Positions 1 through 10,400 of a stretch of 64,000 nt of DNA are shown here, in pieces. The translations under genes were made by a program, and so were the position numbers. The stretch covers positions 24,259,927 to 24,323,926 of the forward strand of contig OZ038451.1 of the NCBI GenBank assembly GCA_964036195.1, written 5' to 3'. The notes under the pieces are model-generated. The model was not told where the DNA came from, did no database searches, and worked only from the letters and a program-made list of their open reading frames with translations. The DNA is from Sphaerolaimus hirsutus (Eukaryota > Nematoda > Chromadorea > Monhysterida > Sphaerolaimidae). Within the stretch, counting starts at the first letter, position 1. Every line of letters starts with the position of its first letter.

Positions 1-2217
1 TTTCGTTGTTTGCAGTTGCGTCGCGTTGTTTCACGTGTGTTTACCATTTGAACCGCGCATAAATGCTACTCGTAGAACAGGTGAAGAATAGCATTTTTAA
101 AATTTTAAAATGATTGTTTTTTGATAGCGTTGGCGTGGAATTCTTCATCTGTTGGTTATGAGTTTGTTTGTGCGTTTTCATTGTGATTTTCGCCTAAATC
201 TAGTGTAGCAAAATCGAAATGCTGCAAATAGGTGATCAGCCATTGCACTTAAGTATCAGATTTGCTCAACTTACGGCGTTGCAAAAAGTTCCATCCAAGT
301 GAAACAGCGATTTAGTTCGCCACGTTCTTGCAGTGCTTCGATTTTATAACAGAAAAATAACGAGTGTGCCACAATTTTCCCCTTTTTGTTGCGTGCTGTT
401 TGATTATTTAAATAAATCGAAAATCTTATAAATATAATTAATCATTTACGAGGACATTCTACCTTCTATGGCAGGGGCGTCGTTTATGGCAATGTGTATT
501 TATTTGTTAAACTTTCATTGATTTTTTTGTTGCTTTATTTCATCATTCTTTCATGAATCTGTGACCTGGTGCGAGATTTATTTTGGTAAGCTGCGAAACA
601 ACCAAATGAATGGCGGCCCGCTCGATAGTTGACACTTGTTTGTCAACTAGTCTGTGTCAACTCAGATTTTAGCTTCACGTGTCGCAGAGCGATCATCCGA
701 TACTCTTGCCGTAATATTAATTTTTCAACATTGTCGCGTGTGCATTTGGAGACGGCTCTGCGACACGTGAAGCCGAAATCTGAGTTGACACAGACTAGTT
801 GATATACAAGTGTCAACTAGTGTGTGTTTCGCGAACCGGCGACTTTTTTTATTTCTGGGATTGGTGCCCGATAAAGTTGTTGGGCTGATAAAATCCCGTG
901 CCTGGTTTGAATGTATGTAATTGAGGCGTCCACTACTAAAAGTAATTAAGTCCTAAATTTCGAAAAGAAATATTAGTTATGCGTGGAAACTGCATCTAGT
1001 ATTGGTCCTGCACATTATTAACCGTTTTATTTTTCGTGTTCGACGTCATTTAAAGTGTCAAATGTCGATTCTTTTGAACCGATGAGGAACAATTTAGAAA
1101 AAAATTTCCAGTAGGAATTCTATAAGTCCACTCCACGCTGTCTCTGACAAAAAGTCTATAAGTTTACTTACTCCATAAGTCGATACGTCTATTGTGGACA
1201 CTGGTTTCTAAAAGTTGATAAGTCCATAAATTGTCCGTAAGACCCAGTAGAGATGCATTGCTAGCAGATGATTTGAAACAAAACTAAAATGCAATTTTCT
1301 CGTAACTAACATTATCGACTTTTAGAACTAGAAGCCTCAATTCCAGTCTGCCAATTCCGATCCTCGCCGCGCTGATTTGTGGGGATCGTTCATGTAAAAT
1401 TTATCAAATAATGGGGATTGTACTAATTTGTATAACTTGTAAGGATCACTTACAAAAGGGCATAGTTTCTCACGGTATGATACGTTATAACTTAACACTC
1501 GGTAATTTTTCAAAGATAATTTTCAGCACATTCTGATCTTCAGAAATCTCACTACTGGTGAAGGGTATCCATATTTTTACTCTCTGTTATTTTAGGTAAA
1601 ATGTAAGCTCCCGCCAGTTTGTCCCGGAAGTCATCTAGGTATTTACGTTGCGGTTCAATTTCATGTCGATAATTTAAACGTACGGTTGTACTCAAACGTA
1701 GTTTTTGGTGTCAACCGTAAAATGGCTGTGTGTACGTGAATGTTCATCCATTATGCACGTTTTTGTGAATGTGCCGATGTCCACGGAAGCTGAAATGGAT
1801 TCAGCTGTTCGTGCCCCGCTATTGTGGGAAAGTCATTTATTGGTAGTATTTACGTCATATTTTTTTGCGTGTTTCTCGTATTTATTTGCACTTTTGAACC
1901 ATCTGACCATTTAAAGGTATTTTTATGGAACCAAAAGTATCGAAGTCACTTCATTCAAACACTTCAAATCTATGTAAATCAGTAAAAAGTACACTATTTT
2001 ACATATGTTTTGCGCAGTTATCCAAAGTCGTCCTTACGGCGTTGTGCATTTGAATTTGTCCACCAAGTATTGCAATCTCGTACATTTGCGTAGTGTAGCA
2101 AGGATTTCAGTATTTACCTTAGTTTTCCCGCGTACTCCGACGAACAAGCTAACGGTTGTCCGGTCATCTGCGTAAATCTATGCACGATTATGCGAATTTG
2201 ATAATGGTCTTACAGTC
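1..2217. other. AT-rich non-coding stretch
   Basis: I find no open frame with coding-like third-position composition and no convincing exon here. Apart from the inverted-repeat element at 612-832, the sequence is AT-rich unique-looking DNA. It may be an intron or upstream region of a gene lying outside the window. Confidence 0.4.
612..832. repeat. MITE family A, copy 1 (GGCGGCC / GTTGACACA arms)
   Basis: The left arm (GTTGACACTTG, then TGTGTCAACTCAGATTT, then CACGTGTCGCAGAG) recurs in reverse complement from about 747. Two other copies lie at 25331-25549 and 32308-32516. The right outer end is degenerate, so this boundary is approximate. Confidence 0.75.
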
Positions 2218-2417
2218 TAGTTGACAACGACACCATATGTGTTAAACTATGTGTTAAACTGGTTCCGAACCCAATTCAAAGCTTGCTATTTGTAAAACAC
2301 GACAGCTTCATTTGCAACGTGATTAAAGATTTTTGCGTTCGAAAGTCGTTCGTCGGCTCGTCGGCAAGCTTTGAATTGGAATCGGGACCACTTGACATTT
2401 GGTGTCGTTGTCAACTA
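2218..2417. repeat. Small foldback element (TAGTTGACAACGACACCA ends)
   Basis: The 18-base start TAGTTGACAACGACACCA is matched by its exact reverse complement at the right end. An inner pair (AATTCAAAGCTTGC / GGCAAGCTTTGAATTGG) is also inverted. It is about 200 bp long with no coding capacity, which is typical of a MITE. I see no target duplication longer than TA. Confidence 0.7.
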
Positions 2418-2670
2418 TAGCCATTTCAAATGCAAATGTACGATGTCATGTTTGTGCGTATAGATAGACGCTCTAATGCATGTTGCTTCAGATTGATAAT
2501 CACCCCCGCGGTGTTGCTTTCGATACTTATTTGTCGATGATTTTTGTTTGGCGACGACAGAAATTATCGATGGTTTGCTTGTGCGTACTGACCCTTAATT
2601 ATTATCTTGAGAAGCCACCCTAACATGGCATTCTGGGTATTTTGCGCTGTTCTTGATTCAAATATAAATA

Positions 2671-2899
2671 TACCGTATTTCCTCGTATTAACCCCCCTCG
2701 AAATACCCGCACCCTTCACCACCAATAATGCCATTGTTTTTGCGATTTACATGATGTATGACTGGCTGCCAATTCACGTCGCAGCTAACACATCAACGTT
2801 CATGAAAATTCTGACAACGATCATTCCCCCTCGGAGACCCCCCAAAATTTTGCTGGCGAAATAATAAACCCCCTGGGGGTATCTTGGGGATATACGGTA
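2671..2899. repeat. TA-flanked MITE family B (CCGTATTTCCTCG ends), copy 1
   Basis: The element starts TACCGTATTTCCTCG, runs through C-rich arms (CCCCCTCGAAATACC) and ends in the inverted form GGGGTATCTTGGGGATATACGGTA. The TA at each end suggests a TA target duplication as in Tc1/mariner-type elements. Related copies are at 27498-27759, 28536-29122, 31168-31579, 39213-39639 and 46003-46643. Confidence 0.65.
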
Positions 2900-3409
2900 T
2901 CTCGAAAATTTGGCGCAAGTGTCGGAATGAAATGGCTGGGAGTTGAAATTCGGTTCAATAATTCATAAATGGTATTCCTGCTGCTAGTTATTTTTTGTTG
3001 CAGCAGTTTTTTCGCGGAGCTCGTTGAATTTTTCGAATCCCTTTGTTGGCGACTGCGGAAATTTGTTGTCACTGCAGTTTTTCTTACCCTAATGTGTGTA
3101 TTTACATCTAACCGATAGACACGTATGCCCTGCTCATATATATGATTTCGCTTTTTACCTAATTAATATTCATGTATAAAATACAACATCTAAATAGTAG
3201 AGCCCCCGAATGTTTTATTGTATAATATCGATTTGTTTTCGTGTCATAACAGTCATGTATGTATGCTTGAATAAACTAAAACTCACCTCATTTTGCAATA
3301 TTTCTCTGTTGAAATTGCCGAAATGCTGTGCCACTAGCAATGCCGATGCACCACTGCGATCGAGTGCCTCGTATCTTGGCCTGTGCCTGGGAAAAATGGG
3401 TTTACTAGG

Positions 3410-3686
3410 GCCGGTTCCGCAAATTGAGAAGTGAGATGTAAAATGGCAGATGCCAAGTGAAATGGCAAAGGCTAAGTGGATTGAGAAGTAAAATGGCAAA
3501 TGCCAAGTGAATTGAGAAGTAAAATGGCAAAAGCGAAGTGAATTGAGAAGTAAAATGGCAAAAGCGAAGAGAAGTTACTTTTAATTTTTTACTTCGCTTT
3601 TGCCAATTTACTTGCCATTTCACTTCACTTTCGCCATTTTACTTCGCATTTGCCATTTTACTTCTCACTTCTAAATTGGCGGAACT
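3410..3686. repeat. Introner-related family I-1, intergenic copy
   Basis: The ends are GGGCCGGTTCCGCAAATTG and GGCGGAACTAGCAC. Inside are repeats of GAAGTAAAATGGCAAA followed by their inverse. This is the same family as the SHPK intron at 26923-27135, but this copy is not inside a recognised gene. Confidence 0.75.
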
Positions 3687-4146
3687 AGCACAAGTTTGGG
3701 GGTGGATGGGGTAATTATACCAATCATTTTTTTGTAATATCAGTTGTTCTTTAGATTTCGGGTAGGATACTGGGGTCCATTTCGCACTTTCAAGTGGAGT
3801 TTCAAGTGAAGGGTTAAGGTCAAAGTGGCGATCGAACCTGTCAGTGGCGGGTATATTCACCTTCACATCACTTGACAAAGTGCGGTATGGCCACTTTAAA
3901 GACCGGCGTCAATGAAGAAGTTTTACCCGAATTTGATCGAGCCGAACCCAGATAAGACAAGAATTATGCAAAGCTTCAGGAAAAATCAGAAATTCGAAAA
4001 AAGCTTTTTATTTTCGTAGTTTAAAACTGTCAACGAATGATTTGTTCGCACTCTGAACTGTATTGACATCATAAAATATCAATTGTGATTAGTGAAAAAT
4101 GGAGCCTGGCGCCCATTTTGTGACGATATTTCCATCGCTACCCGAT

Positions 4147-4485
4147 TAGGCTTCAAACGGGGTTGACTTTTCGGGATCGGGATAAAGTTTTCGGGATCGA
4201 GATTTTGGAGATTGTTCTGATATTCAAGGTTTTTCTCTGATGTGCCAAAAAAATGGTCTAAAAATAAACCTGGGTGCCATAAAAGTGACATAAATTTGAC
4301 ACTGGAGGTTTCCGTTTACATTTCTTAGTGCAACAAGTCATTTTTTCACTCCTTTCATATTATTTTTCCGGGATCGGGATTGGGATTTGACTATTTTTCG
4401 GCATCGGGATTGAGGTTTCGGTATCGGAACTACCAAATCCCGAAATTTTCCGGGATTCAGGATCGGGATCACGTTCGAACCCTAT
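4147..4485. repeat. Degenerate hAT-like element with GGGATC arms
   Basis: It starts TAGGCTTCAAACGGGG and ends CGTTCGAACCCTA, with GGGATCGGGAT motifs in both arms. It is a diverged relative of the elements at 12770-13371, 46038-46573 and 47024-47470. No target duplication survives. Confidence 0.55.
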
Positions 4486-4537
4486 ATTCGCTATGATGTT
4501 TTTGCTCAAACATTGCAAACATTTTTCCCTTTTTCAG

Positions 4538-4577
4538 TTGACCTTGTGGAGTTGGATGAGGACGACAAGAAGCGAAG
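4538..4577 (+). CDS. Candidate isolated 40-nt internal exon
   Basis: A good 3' splice site (TTTTTCAG) and 5' splice site (CGAAG then GTAAAT) bracket 40 nt that read as an acidic-to-basic peptide, DLVELDEDDKKRR, in one frame. No neighbouring exons were recognised, so the gene, if any, is unknown. It could be a chance splice-site pair. Confidence 0.25.
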
Positions 4578-5441
4578 GTAAATCGAAAATTATGATGAAA
4601 AAAGTTAGGGGAACGGACCGGTAAGATTTAGTTGACATTTATGCATTTTTCAATTGCCGAGAATAGCGAACTCGTTAGATCCTGGTGTGCCTCATTCGTG
4701 ATTGAACTTATTCTAGTCTATATAAATAGGAAACTTTGCTTAGGATCCACTTCCAGTGTTCCTTGCTGCGGCAATATAACTTTTTTTCAAGTTTCACAAG
4801 TTTTTTGCCTTGTGAAGAGATCGCTCTGCTGTGCTGGTCATTTCTTTCTTTTGTTATGGGTAGAGGAATACTTGCCATATTCAAAGTAAATTTTTAGACT
4901 ACTGCTGTTGTAGAATTTTTTATCATCTAATTAGATATATTTTAGCTTCTCTCTGATACAGTGTGTCTGATTAATTTTTTATACTTAAATATTTATTTGT
5001 AATTGTAATTTTTTCCAAATATTTGCTCATTGCATTGTTCTTTGAATTTTTCATTGACCTCTTACCCGATGATATACACACAGATATGTATTTTTCATAC
5101 GATGTCATGGTGGATGGTGTTTCATAGTCAAAGTTCGATGGCTCGTTGTGCCACAATATTACCTACTGTTTAATTTTTTTTATCGATTTTCAATTTTTTC
5201 TCTCGTCATTTTGTAGTTTTTTTCCCCGATTTTTCAAGTCCATTCTAAAATTCTTGAAGAAAAACTGCCCCGCTCATATCCCCCCATTTTTTGCACCGTT
5301 TTGAACCATCTCGCGTTTGGCCCCGCTGGCAAATATATAATATCGATAAACATCGAGAAACCAGTGAAATAAATTGGACCGACTGTCTTTTCATTGATTG
5401 TGATTGTGACTTGTCATAAAAAAATTAGTTGACATTGACAA
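4578..5441. other. Non-coding stretch
   Basis: AT-rich sequence without a recognisable exon or an intact repeat family. Confidence 0.4.
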
Positions 5442-6305
5442 TAGGGTTCAAACGGGACCAGTTTTTCGGACCGGGACCGGGACCGGGACCAGAAATTTTC
5501 TAATGTCGGGACCGGGACCGGGACCGGGACTGGGGGGTCGGGACCGGGTCCGGGACCGGGACTGGCTTTTTTCAATTGTCGGGACCGGGACCGGGACCGG
5601 GACTGGGGGGTCGGTCCCGGGACTGGGATTTTCCGGACCATGTACCGGGACCACGGTCTAGTTTGAACCTATTGGTACATAATATCCGGCCAATGTTGTT
5701 CCACACACCTCCACTGTGTGAAGGACCACGCTCAATGTATTAGCCCTTTCTTGGAACATTATTCAAGTAATGCCCCCCCCCTCAATTTTGGCCCTATAGT
5801 TAAGAAATAGAGCCATTTGTAGGCGCCAACGCCATGGCAGTATTGGCGCTGGCATTGGCGCCAATGTCTACTATCTAGGTATCTTTATATACCTATAAAT
5901 ATTTCATACTAGAATTGTGTTGGGGACCTTTCTAACGCTGTTTTATTACAGAAAAATACATGTAATCATTGGGTGGGTATTTGCGCGCTCGCGCACAAAT
6001 TTTTTTTAGATGTGCCTACATAATCTTTAGAAAAGTGGCATTTCTGGCAAATTTTTTGAAAAGGTCATTAAAAATACATTTTTCTTCATCCCTTGTCGGG
6101 ACCACTACAAAATTCCCGGACCGGGACCGGGACCGGGACTGGGTGGTCCGGACCGGGACCGGGACCGGGACTGGCTTTTTTGAATTGTCGGGACCGGGAC
6201 CGGGACCGGGACTGGGGTGTCGGGACCGGGACCGGGACCGGGACCGCCCCAGTCCCGACTTTTTGCCGAACCATGTACCGGGACCGCGGTCCCGTTTGAA
6301 CCCTA
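5442..6305. mobile_element. hAT-like element with (GGGACC)n arms
   Basis: The termini are TAGGGTTCAAACGGGACC and GGTCCCGTTTGAACCCTA. The element is flanked by exact 8-bp direct repeats ATTGACAA at 5434-5441 and 6306-6313. Each arm is dominated by tandem GGGACC units, and about 450 bp of middle sequence separates them. The apparent Pro/Val/Gly-rich open frames here are translated hexamer repeats. The size and lack of a transposase gene indicate a non-autonomous element. Confidence 0.85.
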
Positions 6306-6489
6306 ATTGACAACTCGGTGTTTGCAGTGACGTTGCACTCTATCTCACTAAAATTCAATTTTACTTTTTGGACGTGACGGCCCAACGTACACCTGTTTTC
6401 GTTCGAGATTACGGAAACTGATAAATCAGTTTGAACATATTTGAGTTTACTGGAATGAGTCTGTCAACTACTGTTGACAGAGATTGAAC

Positions 6490-6879
6490 GGGCGTGCACT
6501 GATACGCACACGTGCCCGATACGCACATATGCCCGTTTTTTTCACTTGACACTTTTTCAAGTGATTTTCAGATATGGGTAAAGTGTAAAAAAAAGTTGCG
6601 CAATGACATTAGTAAACTTTTTCACTTCACTAATATCTGAAAATCACTTGAAAATGTGTCAAGTGAAAAAAAACAGTGAAAAATAGCCATTTTTCACTGT
6701 TTTTCATTTGACACATTTTCAAGTGATTTTCAGATATGAGTGAAGTGAAAAAGTTTACTAATGTCATTGCGCAACTTTTTTTACACTTTACCCATATCTG
6801 AAAATCACTTGAAAAAGTGTCAAGTGAAAAAAACGGGCATATGTGCGTATCGGGCACGTGTGCGTATCAGGCCTGCCCC
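6490..6879. mobile_element. hAT-like palindromic MITE family C, copy 1
   Basis: Exact 8-bp duplications GATTGAAC flank it (6482-6489 and 6880-6887). The ends are GGGCGTGCACTGATACGCACA and TGTGCGTATCAGGCCTGCCCC. The body is a multi-level palindrome of CACTTGACACTTTTTCAAGTG motifs. Other copies are at 17135-17506, 29472-29856, 38671-38893 (left end lost) and 57232-57487. Confidence 0.88.
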
Positions 6880-6887
6880 GATTGAAC

Positions 6888-7342
6888 ATACCTAATTCAT
6901 TGTGATAAGCTCAAATGTGTTTTAATAGATTTATCAGTTTCCAAAACTTTGGCCGTTAACTTAACTGTGCTGAGCCACAAAATAATTCGGCTTAGCGCAC
7001 TAGTTAACTGTCGCCTAGTGATCAACTGAAAAAATACGTTTAAAACGAAGTTAAGCGAGGTGGCTGCATTATTTTTGGCCCCGTAAACCATGTTTTAACG
7101 GAAGGCAAAAATGACAAAAACCTTTTCAACACGTATTTACCCAATATTTTTTAGTTGTCAACTAGAATATCAAGTGTGCGCGGTGCCATTGTCATCAAAA
7201 ACACAAACAATGAAAACATATTACATAAATATACAATATCACCAGTCAGGCGACACGAACAAGTCCGCAATGGCCGTGGAAAAGTCATCGAGATGAGGCG
7301 GCAATCTTCACAGAACTGCAACTGAATACCTCATTCGACCAG
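6888..7342. promoter_or_regulatory. Upstream region and probable 5' leader of the GALNT gene
   Basis: No coding exon is evident between the MITE and the putative leader intron. The stretch before 7343 ends CGACCAG, which would be the 5' splice context of the leader intron. No TATA box or initiator is convincing. Confidence 0.3.
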
Positions 7343-7490
7343 GTGCCACTCCCAGACACTGTAAATGTCAAGTGTCTGGCAGAGTGCCAAAAGTCATGTA
7401 AAGTTCCCTGTAAAAGGACAGACGATTCTACATCACTTGTGACACTTTGCAGGATAGTTTACATTCTACAGGGTTTGTGAGTGCTCGCAG
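7343..7490 (+). mobile_element. Probable introner (family I-2) forming a 5'-leader intron of GALNT
   Basis: The element begins exactly at a GT (CCAG then GTGCCACTCCCAGACACTG) and ends exactly at an AG (GGGTTTGTGAGTGCTCGCAG), two bases before the GALNT start codon at 7493. The termini match family I-2 elements that form whole introns at 51604-51886 and 55711-56243. Splicing in the leader is inferred, because no reading frame tests it. Confidence 0.55.
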
Positions 7491-7492
7491 CG

Positions 7493-10400
7493 ATGCTGGT
7501 GCGATCGCTGGCGCGCGCGTGCTTGCCGCGGCGGCGCGAGAGCGCCCTGCACCTGCTGCTCGCTGTGATACTGATCGCACTGGTGCCAGTTCCAAAAGTG
7601 GACAAGTGACCATACAAGTTCTAAGTCTTAAGTAAATTCGTAAATAAGTGTTAAGTGCTGTTTCAAGTGATCTTTTTGTCGCTAGTCGTTTTACAAGCAC
7701 GGCAGGGTCAGTTTTACTACGATTATTTTGTATAGGTACTTGATTCACTTCAAAACGTGGCGCATGCTGAATATTTGGCGCCTTTCCACAGTTTCAGAGG
7801 ATATTTGTAACACTGACACATGTCGTAATATTTTCTCTTATTTTTCACTTCTGACTCGACTCAAAACTCGTGAATTGACTCACCACTTACAACTCGTATT
7901 TTCACTGTTCCACTTTTGCAATTGGCCCCTGGTCGCCTTCATGGGCGTCACCCTCTACCCTAGCATCCTCAGCGGGGGGTCAGGGCCCCTCTCTGCAAAA
8001 TTCGGCGGCCTAGAGACCCCCAGAACCCTAGCGCCGGCGGACTTGCTGCCGCACACGAAGCCAGATTACAGCGTGGCCAGGGACGGGCTGGGGGAGATGG
8101 GCAGGGGGGTATATGCGCAGAGTGACGAGGATAAGAAGATTGTGGAGGAGGACATGAAGAAGTGGTTCATGAATGTGTGGGCTAGGTGGGCGTGATTTTT
8201 TCGTTGTGTCTTGATGGGCCGGATTGATTGATGTGTTTTCGTTTCAGCGACAAGATTTCGATGGATAGAAGCTTGCCCGATGTGCGATCAGAGGCGTTAG
8301 TTTTTTCGACGTAGGCTCCCTAGACATGTAAACCCGCTCGGCATGTAGAGCCGTCGCAGGGGTCTTCAATGGGGATGGGTGCTGCTACCCACATCGGCCA
8401 GCTATCTATCTATTCCGGAGGCCCGCTCAGCATTCTACATATCACCCTAGGCAACTTTTCTGGCTAACTACTTCCCCTGAGCCCACCCCCAAATCTATTT
8501 TTCCAAAATTTTCACAAAATAGTGAATTTTCATTCCATTTTGTCAATTTTTACTTTAAAGTCGCTATTACATGGTTATATACGTATTTTAGCCATATTTC
8601 ACTTACATGTCGAGCGGGTTTACATGTTTACAGGCACAGGGCCATTTCTTCTCTTGCATTTATTCCATGTTTTCGCCACAAACAAAAAACAAACTCCGCG
8701 CAGCTGCAAGGCCATCGAATACGACCACGACACTTTACCTCGAACGTCAGTGGTGATAATCTTCACGAACGAGGCGTGGTCGCCGCTGCTGCGCACAGTG
8801 CACTCGGTGTACAATCGGTCGCCCGAACGACTGCTGCACGAGATTGTGCTGTTGGACGACGCCAGCGACAGGGGTGAGTGTGTCGACCCTGTCCCTCTCG
8901 TCATGTAAACCCGCTCGTCATGTAGACCTGGCCATAATTTTAGGGGTATTAGCGCATGGCTCAGGGGTTAGCGGCAGCGGGTTTACACGAAAAGTCGATT
9001 ACCTAGCTAGGGCCACTGTGCGGGCGGGTTTACATGAGATATGCGCCCCTGGGTTTACATGAGAACTGCTACCTGCGTCCGTGTGTCTTTGTAATTGTGT
9101 GAAATGTGCGCTTGTAGAAGGATTGCTCGTGGGCGTACAATATAACGCTTTTTCAAGGTTAAAAATGCAGAAAAGGGCGAAGGGTCGCTGAAAACAAGGG
9201 AAAATAACCGTAAATGGCTGAAAATTGACAATAATGGATTTTATATGGTAATTTTGAATGTGAATATAGCCAAAAAGATAGCCCCGAGATAGACAGATAA
9301 ATAGCTGAGCGGCGCCTGGTATAAATAGATAGCTGGAGCGTTTGGAGGTAGCCCACCAACTTATCCCCCCTTCCAGGGACGTAGCCAGGATTTTTGAGCA
9401 GGGGGGATTGTATACGGGGCCCGGCGAACGGGGGGGCCCCCCCCTAAAATTTGGCCCCTGTAATAAGGGAATGGCGCCATGGCGCTGGCGCCATTCGTAG
9501 GCGCGACGCCATGGCGCCAATGGCGTTGGCATTGGCGCCAAAACAGCTGTATATGTCTGTATCTGACAGGTATATACAGCGACATGGACTGGAATTTGGG
9601 GTTTTTTACTGGCTTTGCGGCTGCGGAGAACGGTCAACGGAAAATATGTTGTGTGACAGCAAAATTTTTTCAAACTGTGATAAAATCGTCTTCTGAAAGT
9701 GCCATTTCTGGCACATTTTATGGTCTGGCCGGGAAGGGGGGGGGGGCGGCCGCCCCTCCCGCCCCCCCCCCTGGCTACGTCCTTGCCCCCTTCTATTCAG
9801 AGTTTAGAACACACATAAAATTTCTTACTACTGCACATGTCAGAGGAGCTGGGCGCGCCGCTGGAGCAGTACATCGAGCGGTTCGGCGGCAAAGTGAAGC
9901 TGTTCCGCGAGGCGGAGCGGCAGGGCCTCATCCGGGCGCGGCTCGCCGGCGCCAAACACGCCACCGGCGACGTGCTCGTCTTCCTGGACTCGCACTGCGA
10001 AGCCAACACTGGCTGGTGGGTGGAGGGTGACACTCGATACTGACCAGTGCAGTTGGGTGGGGTCGGGCCTATTATGCATGTAAACCCGTTGCGCATGTAG
10101 ACCCATTATAGACACGTTATACCCGCAGGGGTAAAAGGGGGGCACCCCACCCCAAACCGCCCGGCCATCTATCTATACCGGAGGCAAATTTTTTGGTTAC
10201 TTTCCCCTGAATAGCCCCCCCTGCAAATTGCCTAGTTATCTAGCTATCTGGAGCGCTTTTGAGCAATTTTTCTCTAATTTTCATCCAAAGTCGCTAATTT
10301 GCATATTTTTTATACAGTTTCACCTTTAAAACCTTGGGTACCGCGTTTAAAAGTAGCCTGGTTGGTTAGCGCATTGGTTTAAACATTGAAACTTGTTATT

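Noticed and set aside
5414-6385. Pro/Val/Gly/Arg-rich open frames on both strands
   Set aside because: They are translations of tandem GGGACC hexamers in transposon arms; all frames stay open because the unit length is a multiple of three.
6490-6879. CRISPR-like array of repeated palindromes
   Set aside because: The units are nested inverted repeats of one MITE with an 8-bp duplication, not regularly spaced direct repeats, and the genome is animal.
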